Shown: piece after piece, positions 1 through 6,581 of the stretch
Numbering within the stretch: position 1 is the stretch's first letter
How the letters are laid out: every line of letters begins with the position of its first letter
Assembly (NCBI GenBank): GCA_050012495.1
Contig: JBEKHB010000015.1
Span: 62,001-126,000 of the forward strand
Origin: BOG-1155 sp050012495
Lineage (GTDB): Bacteria > Desulfobacterota > Syntrophorhabdia > Syntrophorhabdales > WCHB1-27
Direction of reading: 5' to 3'
Length of the DNA stretch: 64,000 nucleotides
Notes under the pieces: model-generated
Databases searched by the model: none
Seen by the model: only the letters and a program-made list of their open reading frames with translations
What the model was told of the DNA's origin: nothing
Made by a program: the position numbers and the translations under genes

Positions 1-2
1 CA

Positions 3-92
3 GTACGTGCCTGGCCAGACCAAGATGAGGCCCTTAAAAATGTAGCTGAAGGCATCTTGAAAGTTGTGGAAGACATTCGTAATCCTCAATAG
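3..92 (+). CDS. C-terminal end of a probable TIR-domain protein (partial, cut by window edge)
   Basis: An open frame runs from the window edge to a TAG at 90-92 and encodes about 29 residues. It contains the stretch WPDQDEALKNVAEGI followed by a short amphipathic tail. Tails of the form 'W-x-[ND]-[RK]-DEA-x(4)-A-x-GI' are common at the C-terminus of bacterial TIR domains, which often act as NAD-degrading immune effectors. The start and the catalytic glutamate lie outside the window, so the family call rests only on this short tail. It sits just inside the end of an integrated element, which would suit a defence cargo gene. Confidence 0.4.
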   Translation, partial: VRAWPDQDEALKNVAEGILKVVEDIRNPQ

Positions 93-180
93 AGTCCGAT
101 ACAAGATGGTCTGTTCCTAATAGCTAATTCTCAGAATCTCACAACCAAAATCATTCAATAATAGGTGACAACGGTGCGGC

Positions 181-227
181 GGGCGGCGGCGGGGACCCTC
201 TCGGTCCAGCGCCGACGTCCGCCGCCC
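181..227. terminator. GC-rich two-step hairpin after the TIR-like gene
   Basis: A perfect 9-bp outer stem (GGGCGGCGG at 181-189 with CCGCCGCCC at 219-227) encloses a second hairpin GGACC-ctctc-GGTCC at 193-207. No T-run follows, so it may be a factor-assisted terminator or simply a stable palindrome separating the preceding gene from the promoter at 255. Confidence 0.4.
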
Positions 228-253
228 GTCCATAAAACACTCTACAGAAAAAG

Positions 254-305
254 CTTGACAAGAGATACGCAATGTAGGACAATCGTGTCATTGCCAATTG
301 TCAAG
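254..305. promoter_or_regulatory. Nested inverted repeats over the promoter (possible operator)
   Basis: CTTGACAA (254-261) is the exact reverse complement of TTGTCAAG (298-305), and inside it GACAAT (278-283) pairs with ATTGTC (297-302). Both -35 and -10 hexamers therefore form one arm of an inverted repeat. This is the arrangement of an operator, plausibly bound by the small HTH protein encoded immediately downstream; that link is inference. Confidence 0.4.
255..283 (+). promoter_or_regulatory. Putative sigma-70 promoter of the helix-turn-helix/integrase genes
   Basis: A perfect -35 TTGACA (255-260) is followed after 17 bp by GACAAT (278-283), which matches four of six -10 positions. The predicted start of transcription lies about 40 bp upstream of the ATG at 329. 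Confidence 0.5.
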
Positions 306-328
306 TACACGAAAGGGGGGCGAGTCGG

Positions 329-727
329 ATGCAATTAACCGAAGAGTTAGAAAAAATTCTGAAGAAATATCCGAGGGGCTATCACGCGGTATCGAAAGAG
401 GAAATCTATGAAATCCTGAACGCGTATGAATATCAGGCAATGTCTCCCGGGTGGTTCGCAGACTGGTTTGGGGTGTCGAGAGAAACACTGAGGCTGTGGG
501 GAAAGAAGGGAATCATACACTATTTCATAGTGCGGGACAAACTTTTCAGGGCGCTGGAGGTCTATATCCCGATACATACATTCCTTGAGGCTCCCCTTCC
601 AAATAAACAGCTATATCAGAAAGAACTTGACGAGATACGCAGAGAGATGGAGGGCTTTGAGAAAAGGCATAAACGGCTACAGGAGATGCAGCTACAGAGG
701 GAAGAAGCCGAGAGAAAATCGAAATAG
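329..727 (+). CDS. Small helix-turn-helix protein (excisionase/regulator-like)
   Basis: This 132-residue protein has a helix-turn-helix around residues 37-62 (MSPGWFADWFGVSRETLRLW resembles MerR/excisionase-type winged helices) and a highly charged coiled-coil tail from about residue 97 to the end. The start is an ATG eight bases after a run of G (GGGGGG at 315-320). It lies directly upstream of the integrase and likely shares its transcript. By position and fold it could be a recombination directionality factor or the element's own repressor; no family name can be given with certainty. The inverted repeats over its promoter would suit autoregulation. Confidence 0.6.
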   Translation: MQLTEELEKILKKYPRGYHAVSKEEIYEILNAYEYQAMSPGWFADWFGVSRETLRLWGKKGIIHYFIVRDKLFRALEVYIPIHTFLEAPLPNKQLYQKELDEIRREMEGFEKRHKRLQEMQLQREEAERKSK

Positions 728-814
728 AGGGTAGCTGGTTCACCGATGAGCTTGACACCTGACGATGGTAACGGCATAATCCCTGAAGACCAACCTGGTC
801 TTTGGAGGTTCATC

Positions 815-1993
815 ATGCCGACAGGGGCAATACTTTGTAACCGGTGTCGCAAGGCAATGAAAGCGGCGGTTTGTCAGTGCGGAAACACGAATTGCTACAT
901 CGTGTTCTACTGGGAGGGGCGGCACTACCCTTCAAGGAGAGATAGCAGAGGGGAGGTCTACGATTACAGGGAAGCTGTGAAGAGTCTTGCGAAGATCAAT
1001 GGGGCGATAGAAGACACAAAGATCAAGTTCGACCCAGTGGACTGGACGGACGCCAAAATCAAAGAACGAAAGTTCGAGAACCTTATGGAAGACTACCACG
1101 AAGAGAAGGAAAGCGAGGTCCGGACGGGGGAATTAAGCCCGGAGTATTTCCGGATCATCAGAAATTATTACCGGAATTATTACAAATTCTTTGATGGCTG
1201 TGACGTGCGCGACATCGATAGGGAGTTATTGAGCATATTCAAAAGGAAATGCTTAGGGGCGCTGAACAAGATCAAATCGAGAAGAAACGTGCTAAACGCC
1301 CTCCATGCCTTCTTCTCCTGGCTCCTTGAGTGCCGCCACATCCTCCACATGCCCGTTTTCCCTGAAATAAAGGGAAATGATTCTACTCCGAGAAGGGCAA
1401 TGAGGCGGGAAGAGCAAGAGGCGGCTTTGAGAAAGCTGCCGATTGAACACCGGGACCCTATAGAATTCATGATGAAAACAGGTATGAGGCCGGGTGAACT
1501 GTGTGCCGTGCTTGTGAAAAGCGTCGATATCGCAAATAGGGTCGTGTGGGTAGAAAGGACCCTCTCGGGGTCAACGTATATGGAAACGACGAAGAACAAG
1601 AGCAAGCTGCCGGTGCCTCTCAATGACAAAGCTCTTGAAATAGCCAAGAGGAACAAAGATGAGAAATTTCCTCAAGACTTTCTGTTCATTAACCCGGTTA
1701 CCGGGAGCGGCTACCGAAGAAAATATCTATGGGAAGTATGGCGAAAGCATTCGGAAACGGATTACGATCTCTATGAGGCGACAAGACATTCATACTGCAC
1801 GATGATCGTCCCGCTGGCGGGGTCTTCCTATGATGGCCAGCGGCTTATGAGACATAGGGACAAGCGGTCCACAGATAATTACTATCATGCGTGGAACGAG
1901 GGTCTTCTTGATATCGTCCAGAGAATGGACAATGACAACGTGGTGGAGTTGAAGGAAACGAGAAAAAGGAAACGAAAGGGAAACGAGTCCTAA
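815..1993 (+). CDS. int: Tyrosine recombinase / phage-type integrase
   Basis: The protein (392 residues from this start) has the C-terminal tyrosine-recombinase core: catalytic Arg in GMRPGEL (about R225), a Lys in the beta-hairpin region (TKNKSK), ATRHS (R324), RH (H347) and the nucleophile in T-D-N-Y-Y-H (Y356). The usual His of the H-x-x-R box is replaced by Glu (E321-A-T-R324). The N-terminus carries a Cys-rich patch C8-x2-C11 and C20-x-C22-x4-C27, probably a zinc ribbon. I chose ATG 815 because GGAGG lies six bases upstream; an upstream ATG at 746 would add 23 residues but lacks a well-spaced ribosome site. It lies 31 bp from a tRNA-Ser fragment, so it is the integrase of an element extending left out of the window. 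Confidence 0.9.
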   Translation: MPTGAILCNRCRKAMKAAVCQCGNTNCYIVFYWEGRHYPSRRDSRGEVYDYREAVKSLAKINGAIEDTKIKFDPVDWTDAKIKERKFENLMEDYHEEKESEVRTGELSPEYFRIIRNYYRNYYKFFDGCDVRDIDRELLSIFKRKCLGALNKIKSRRNVLNALHAFFSWLLECRHILHMPVFPEIKGNDSTPRRAMRREEQEAALRKLPIEHRDPIEFMMKTGMRPGELCAVLVKSVDIANRVVWVERTLSGSTYMETTKNKSKLPVPLNDKALEIAKRNKDEKFPQDFLFINPVTGSGYRRKYLWEVWRKHSETDYDLYEATRHSYCTMIVPLAGSSYDGQRLMRHRDKRSTDNYYHAWNEGLLDIVQRMDNDNVVELKETRKRKRKGNES

Positions 1994-2024
1994 ATGATAA
2001 ACCTTAATGATTTCAAGGATAAAC

Positions 2025-2096
2025 TGGCGGGGAGTAGGATTCGAACCCACGGGGCGCTTACACGCCCAACGGTTTTCAAGACCTCCGCCTCAACAG
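2025..2096 (-). pseudogene. 3' part of tRNA-Ser(TGA): attachment-site remnant
   Basis: Read on the minus strand, this contains the end of a D arm, an anticodon stem-loop with CTTGAAA (anticodon TGA), a long variable arm (GGGCGTGTAAGCGCCC), a T arm with GGTTCGAAT, and a 3' CCA (TGG at 2025-2027). The 5' portion expected at about 2097-2115 does not match a D arm or acceptor strand, and the 3' acceptor strand TCCCC plus G is two bases short, so it is not a functional tRNA. The CCA end faces the integrase 31 bp away, as expected of an att site generated by integration into a tRNA-Ser gene. Confidence 0.75.
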
Positions 2097-2440
2097 TATA
2101 AGCGGCAATGCTCACGGATCGTTATGTGCCTAAAATGCACCACTTGCAGGTGCTATACGTAAAGGCCTGTCACTATGGGTTTACCTTGCAGGAAATCTTC
2201 AGAAACAATCGAGGGGCTTTAGGGAAGAAGGCAGGGTACAAGATTAGGTCAGCCTTCCTCAAGGCCGGAGCGATTTTTGATGGGGCTGGGGTAGGGTTCT
2301 TTTCGCGGCCGGAGAGATTTTCGATGGATGGGGCGGAAGCCGGGGTGTCGTCCGGGCCGGAGCGTACTTCGCGCGTACGTGAGGACCCGGACACGCCCCG
2401 GCGACCGCCCCAGGCGCGAAAAGAGCCCGGCCGCCCACCG
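2097..2440. other. Gap with degenerate GGCCGGAG repeats
   Basis: No credible gene is seen. GGCCGGAG occurs at 2263-2270, 2307-2314 and 2355-2362, the first two followed by similar text (GATTTTTGATGGGGC and GATTTTCGATGGATGGGGC), so this is an imperfect 44-48 bp tandem repeat. It lies between the attachment remnant and the 3' end of purC. Confidence 0.4.
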
Positions 2441-3322
2441 CTACCGGAGCGGGCCGCCTGTCAATATCTCATATATCTCCCGGTACCGCCGGCTCGTCTT
2501 TGCCACAATCGCCGCCGGCAGCTCGGGGCCCGGCGCAGTCTTGCCCCACTCGAGGGTGTTCAGGTAGTCCCTGACGATCTGCTTGTCGAAGCTGTCCTGT
2601 CCCTGCCCCGGCCTATAATCGCGGGCCGACCAGAACCGGGACGAGTCGGGCGTGAGGACCTCGTCGATAATGATCGTCTCGCCGTCGACAGTGCCGAATT
2701 CAAATTTCGTGTCCGCGATCAGAATTCCTCGTGTCTCTGCGAGCGTTGCGGCCCTCCGGTAAATCCGGAGACTGAGCCGCATGATCTCCTCGGCCTGTTG
2801 CGCCCCGATCAGGTCCCGCAAGCCCTCCGGGGAGAGGGGCAGGTCGTGTCCCTCGTCGGCTTTGGTAGTAGGCGTGAAAATAGGCTCTTCCAACTTCTGG
2901 GATTCGTGCAGCGTTGCGGGCAGTGTTATCCCGGACACGCTCCCTTTTTCCCTGTATTCGGTCCACCCCGATCCCGCGAGATAGCCCCGGACGACACACT
3001 CGGCGGGAATGGGCTTCGCCTTCCGCACTATCATGCTTCTTCCCGCAAGCCGGTCGGCATATCTCGCAAGGGTAGCCGGGTAGCGCTCCACCTCCGATTC
3101 CACCACGTGATTCCTGACGATGTCCGCCATCCGGCGGAACCAAAAAAGGGAAAGCTGGTTAAGGACCTTCCCCTTGTCGGGTATGCCCGTCGGCAGTACC
3201 ACATCAAAGGCGGACACGCGGTCCGTGACTACGATGAGAAGCGTATCGCCCAGATCGTAAATGTCCCGGACCTTGCCCCTTCTGGGGGCGCCGAGGTCTC
3301 CAAACCCGGTCTCCAGCAGCAT
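2441..3322 (-). CDS. purC: Phosphoribosylaminoimidazole-succinocarboxamide synthase
   Basis: PurC joins CAIR and aspartate with ATP to make SAICAR in purine synthesis. The 293-residue length and sequence fit the family: RGKVRDIYDLGD near residue 15 is the N-terminal nucleotide-binding loop, followed by DRVSAFDVV, the ECVVRGYLAGSGW substrate block near the middle, and DEVLTPDSSRFW and SFDKQIVRDYL in the C-terminal half. The start ATG follows AAGGAG closely. The gene stands alone between mobile-element debris and the hydrogenase block; a candidate promoter is at 3439-3411. Confidence 0.96.
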   Translation of the reverse strand: MLLETGFGDLGAPRRGKVRDIYDLGDTLLIVVTDRVSAFDVVLPTGIPDKGKVLNQLSLFWFRRMADIVRNHVVESEVERYPATLARYADRLAGRSMIVRKAKPIPAECVVRGYLAGSGWTEYREKGSVSGITLPATLHESQKLEEPIFTPTTKADEGHDLPLSPEGLRDLIGAQQAEEIMRLSLRIYRRAATLAETRGILIADTKFEFGTVDGETIIIDEVLTPDSSRFWSARDYRPGQGQDSFDKQIVRDYLNTLEWGKTAPGPELPAAIVAKTSRRYREIYEILTGGPLR

Positions 3323-3356
3323 CTCTCCTTCACTCCTGCCTGTCCGCGGTTATAGA

Positions 3357-3391
3357 AATATAGGCCACATAGGACTTATAGGACCTATATT
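3357..3391. repeat. Inverted repeat with AGGACTTATAGGACCTAT core
   Basis: AATATAGG (3357-3364) is inverted at 3384-3391. The core AGGACTTATAGGACCTAT (3371-3388) recurs with one mismatch at 49618-49635, also between two minus-strand genes and also inside an inverted repeat. Here it falls in the presumed purC leader. Confidence 0.55.
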
Positions 3392-3410
3392 CCCCTGGCT
3401 GCGAGAGTTT

Positions 3411-3439
3411 ATTATAGGAAAATGGGCGGGTAAAAGCAA
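3411..3439 (-). promoter_or_regulatory. Putative promoter of purC
   Basis: On the minus strand TTGCTT (3439-3434) is followed after 17 bp by a perfect TATAAT (3416-3411). The -35 match is weak (three of six). Confidence 0.35.
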
Positions 3440-3462
3440 GGCGCACAAGTTAATTCCAGGGG

Positions 3463-3945
3463 CTAAGATGGGTTGAGGCTGCTCAGCTCCCTGATCAGCC
3501 GCTCGGTAAGGACGGGCACGACGTGCTCCACGGGCGGCGTGAGCACCTCCGTAAAGAGCGTGTTCTCCTCTATCTTTATCGCGTAGATTTGTACGGTCGC
3601 CGGCATCTTGTAGCCGAGTCTTTTCCCCAGCTCGATGGTGGTCTTCAGGTCGAGGGCATGGGACGCATAGGGCAGGATCACCTCTCCCAGGTCGTCCAGG
3701 GTCAGCTCGTAGATAAAACCGGCAGGATTCGGGTCGTCCGTCATAATGGCATCGACAACGATCACCTTGTCGAACCCGGTAATCACATCGAGGAGCACCA
3801 TGCCCGCGAGGCTCGCCTCGACAAGCTCGACCCGGGGGTGGCCGGCCCACTGTTTTCTTATCTCCCGCACGACGCAGATGCCGATACCGTCATCGCCGAG
3901 GATGGTATTGCCGAGCCCGAGGAGAAGAGTTTTCTGAGAAGCCAT
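3463..3945 (-). CDS. Hydrogenase maturation protease (HyaD/HycI family)
   Basis: The 160-residue protein begins MASQKTLLLGLGNTILGDDG, the nickel-sensing GxGNxxxxDDG signature of [NiFe]-hydrogenase maturation endopeptidases; VVDAI (about residue 55-60) and SHAL further on supply the other Asp and His metal-ligand candidates. Such enzymes clip the C-terminal extension of the large subunit after nickel insertion. The gene lies directly downstream of the hydrogenase large-subunit gene, whose product keeps a 27-residue tail beyond its last ligand motif, so that protein is the obvious substrate. Start ATG 3945 gives the expected family N-terminus; an open frame extends 36 codons further upstream without family similarity. 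Confidence 0.88.
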   Translation of the reverse strand: MASQKTLLLGLGNTILGDDGIGICVVREIRKQWAGHPRVELVEASLAGMVLLDVITGFDKVIVVDAIMTDDPNPAGFIYELTLDDLGEVILPYASHALDLKTTIELGKRLGYKMPATVQIYAIKIEENTLFTEVLTPPVEHVVPVLTERLIRELSSLNPS

Positions 3946-4006
3946 AGTAAAAAAAGTGAGGCCGTGGCCCGTCAAGACTAGAGGGGGGACACCCATCAAG
4001 ATTGGA

Positions 4007-4081
4007 GTGGGGACGCTCCTCCGAAAGTCAGAGGGCGAGAGGAGTGTCCCCACAACCTCTGCCGGCGAGAGGAGTGTCCCC
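4007..4081. repeat. Direct and inverted GGAGTGTCCCC repeats
   Basis: GGCGAGAGGAGTGTCCCC occurs at 4034-4051 and 4064-4081, a 30-bp period. An inverted near-copy, GTGGGGACGCTCCTC, lies at 4007-4021 and can pair with the first repeat (14 of 15). It fills the gap between the hydrogenase gene and its protease and could act as a processing or termination hairpin. Confidence 0.6.
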
Positions 4082-4119
4082 CCAACCGCTCTTCACGGCC
4101 TTTTCCGACCCTTTTTTGT

Positions 4120-5586
4120 TTATAAGCCCCGGCTTATCCGCTCGACCACGTTCCCCTGTCTATCGCGGAGCACGACTTCGAACGGCATTTTCCCGGGAAG
4201 CGTGTGAGTTGCACACCCGAGACATGGATCGTAGGCGCGGAACGCCATCTCGACCATGTTGAGGAGCCCTTCCCGTGCCTCTCCCCCTTTTATGAAACCC
4301 TGGGCCGCCTTTTTTACCGAAAGGCAGATCGGGGCGGCATTGTGCTGTGTTGCGACAATAAGGTTTACTTTTGTAACGAGTCCCTTATCGTCCGTCTCAT
4401 AGTGATGGATCAGCGTTCCCCTTGCCGCCTCCACACACCCGATGCCTTTCTTCGTCAGGCGGAGGTTCATGTTCCGTATATCCTTGCTCGTCAGGGCCGG
4501 ATCGTTCGCGATGCGCTGCATGTCCTCGGCCGCCTGCAGGGCTTCGATCAACCTTGCCCAGTGAAAGGCGAGGGTATTGTGCGCCGGCTTGTTGCCCAGG
4601 ATCGCGTACATCTCCTCGTATTCTGCCTGCGCCTCGGGCGTCGCCATGCCCTTCGATGCATTCAAACGGGCCAGCGGCCCCACGCGGTAGAGGGATGAGC
4701 CGTATCCTTCTTTCAGCCCCTGCCATCCCAGCACCTTGAGATAGGTGAGTCTTATATAGGTCCAGGGCTCGACCCATTCGGCAATATGGTCCGTGTAGAA
4801 CTGGGGGTCAAAGAGGGCCCTCTCCTTGCCTTCCGGGTTGACCACCCGGATATTGCCGTCGTAAAAACTGACGCACTTGTTTTCGTCGACCATCCCCATA
4901 TAATACGTATTGAGGTTGTACGCATCGTTGAGGACAAGCTCGAGATACTCAGGATTCCTGACCACCACGTTCTTGAACAACTGGAGGGCGAATTTCGAGA
5001 ATTCGAGGGCGTAGTCGGCTGTCTCCTTTATGGTCACACGCTCTTCCTCGGTAATCCCTCTTGAGACGCCGCCGGGGAGGCCGCTCTCCGGGTGCGGGGC
5101 CTTGCTTCCCAGCAGCCGCAAGATATCCCTGCACCTTTTCCGGACTTCGATCACCCTTCCTGCGATCTCCATGCCTACCTTTTGGATCACGCCGAGAATG
5201 TTTCGCTCTGCCGGATCCGCGCCGGGGCCGACCACGAAGTCCGGTCCGCCGAGGAAGAAAAAATGGATAAAATGGTCTTCCACGTAGAAGGCGTTATACT
5301 GGAGCTGCCGGATCAGCTTGGCAGTAACCGTCGGCTCCACCCCGTACACTTTATCGAGGGCCTTCGACGATGCCATGTTGTGAGGCGTAGGGCAGACACC
5401 GCAAATATTCGGCACGATCCTCGGCATCTCCTCAACGGGCCTTCCCAGGCAAAACCGCTCGAAGCCCCTCAGCTCCGTCACCTGGAAATACGCGTCCTCC
5501 ACATCACCCTGGTCGTTGAGAAAGATCTCGATCTTCCCGTGACCCTCCAATCTCGTTACCGGATTTATCGATATTCTTTTGCCCAT
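4120..5586 (-). CDS. mvhA: [NiFe] hydrogenase large subunit, MvhA-type (group 3)
   Basis: This 488-residue protein holds the NiFe active site. The N-terminal ligand motif is R-I-V-P-N-I-C62-G-V-C65-P-T-P-H and the C-terminal one is D453-P-C455-L-G-C458-A-T-H461, followed by 27 residues that should be removed by the protease encoded next door. Its size and motifs fit cytoplasmic F420-non-reducing/Mvh-type hydrogenases rather than membrane-bound uptake enzymes. It forms an operon with the small subunit (2-bp gap) and the GltD/HdrA-MvhD fusion upstream. It would produce or consume H2 with electrons passed through MvhG to the [2Fe-2S] MvhD domain. Confidence 0.93.
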   Translation of the reverse strand: MGKRISINPVTRLEGHGKIEIFLNDQGDVEDAYFQVTELRGFERFCLGRPVEEMPRIVPNICGVCPTPHNMASSKALDKVYGVEPTVTAKLIRQLQYNAFYVEDHFIHFFFLGGPDFVVGPGADPAERNILGVIQKVGMEIAGRVIEVRKRCRDILRLLGSKAPHPESGLPGGVSRGITEEERVTIKETADYALEFSKFALQLFKNVVVRNPEYLELVLNDAYNLNTYYMGMVDENKCVSFYDGNIRVVNPEGKERALFDPQFYTDHIAEWVEPWTYIRLTYLKVLGWQGLKEGYGSSLYRVGPLARLNASKGMATPEAQAEYEEMYAILGNKPAHNTLAFHWARLIEALQAAEDMQRIANDPALTSKDIRNMNLRLTKKGIGCVEAARGTLIHHYETDDKGLVTKVNLIVATQHNAAPICLSVKKAAQGFIKGGEAREGLLNMVEMAFRAYDPCLGCATHTLPGKMPFEVVLRDRQGNVVERISRGL

Positions 5587-5588
5587 GG

Positions 5589-6572
5589 TTACACCTCTTT
5601 CTTGGATGCGTCTCTTTGCTTTTTCAAGAGAGAAGACGCAGTTGTGAAACGATAGAAATATCCCGAAGGATCATCAAGCGTGTCGGCTACCTTCATCGCC
5701 TCGTCCACACTCCCCGCGTCGATCAGAGAGGCAAAGGCCGACAGGTATTTGGAGCCCATATCGGCAACGCCCTCGACCGGGCCGAAGCAGCCCCGGCAGG
5801 GCATATTGATCTTCAGGCACACCTCGCCGCACCCGGACCTCGTCGCCGGCCCCGAGCAGATCACGCCCTGAGCCAGAAAACACTTCTCGGGATCGGCCTC
5901 TATCTCGTGTATCCTCTTTACCGCGGAGATGGCGAGCCTCTCAGGCTTGGTCCGGTTTCTCTCACAGACGTCGCAAAGCGCCCTTTCAGGGGCGAGGGTG
6001 GAGCCTTTGGGGGGAAGACGCCCCTCCAGCACCGCGCTGACTGCGTCAAGGATAAGGTTGACAGGCGGCGGGCAGCCGGGCAGGTAGTAATCGACATCGA
6101 TGACCTGGCCGACGGTGCGCACGTCGTCGAAAAGGTAGGGCAGCGTCAACTCCTTGCCGTCGATATTCGTCGTCGTTTGCGGATAGATCCCGTTCGGGTT
6201 GTTGACCGTGGGGGCATCCTTATAGACCCATTGGAAGATGTCGTCTCTGGAGCGGAAGTTGGCCAGACCGGGCGTACCGCCAAAGCAGGCGCAGGCCCCG
6301 AAGGCCAGCACAAGCTGAGACTTTTTGCGGAGTACCTTCGCGAACTCCTCAAGCTCGGAATTCCTCACCGAGCCGTTAATGATGCTCAGCGTAATCTCTC
6401 CGTCTTTCATCGCCTCTATGTGATGGTATTTAAAGTCAAGGGCCACGGGCCAGAGCACGAAATCAACGGCGCTGGCCACTTTCAGCACATTCTCGTTAAG
6501 GTCGACGACGGCCTCATCGCACCCGCCGCAGCCCCCGAGCCACATTATTGCCACTTTCGGTTTATCAGCCAT
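5589..6572 (-). CDS. mvhG: [NiFe] hydrogenase small subunit, MvhG-type
   Basis: The 327-residue protein starts without a twin-arginine signal, so it is cytoplasmic. MWLGGCGGCDEAV (C15, C18) and FGACACFGG with LPGCPPP are the proximal-cluster ligands of hydrogenase small subunits; the C-terminal half has further Cys sets (CDVCERN, GVICSGPATRSGCGEVC, MPCRGCFGP) for two more Fe-S clusters. It is the electron conduit between MvhA and the MvhD domain of the upstream fusion protein, with which it shares an operon (9-bp gap). Confidence 0.93.
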   Translation of the reverse strand: MADKPKVAIMWLGGCGGCDEAVVDLNENVLKVASAVDFVLWPVALDFKYHHIEAMKDGEITLSIINGSVRNSELEEFAKVLRKKSQLVLAFGACACFGGTPGLANFRSRDDIFQWVYKDAPTVNNPNGIYPQTTTNIDGKELTLPYLFDDVRTVGQVIDVDYYLPGCPPPVNLILDAVSAVLEGRLPPKGSTLAPERALCDVCERNRTKPERLAISAVKRIHEIEADPEKCFLAQGVICSGPATRSGCGEVCLKINMPCRGCFGPVEGVADMGSKYLSAFASLIDAGSVDEAMKVADTLDDPSGYFYRFTTASSLLKKQRDASKKEV

Positions 6573-6581
6573 ATCTTCCTC

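Noticed and set aside
2108..3355. 415-codon plus-strand open frame
   Set aside because: It is antisense to purC, which is clearly recognisable on the minus strand; the plus-strand product is Arg/Pro-rich with no family motif.
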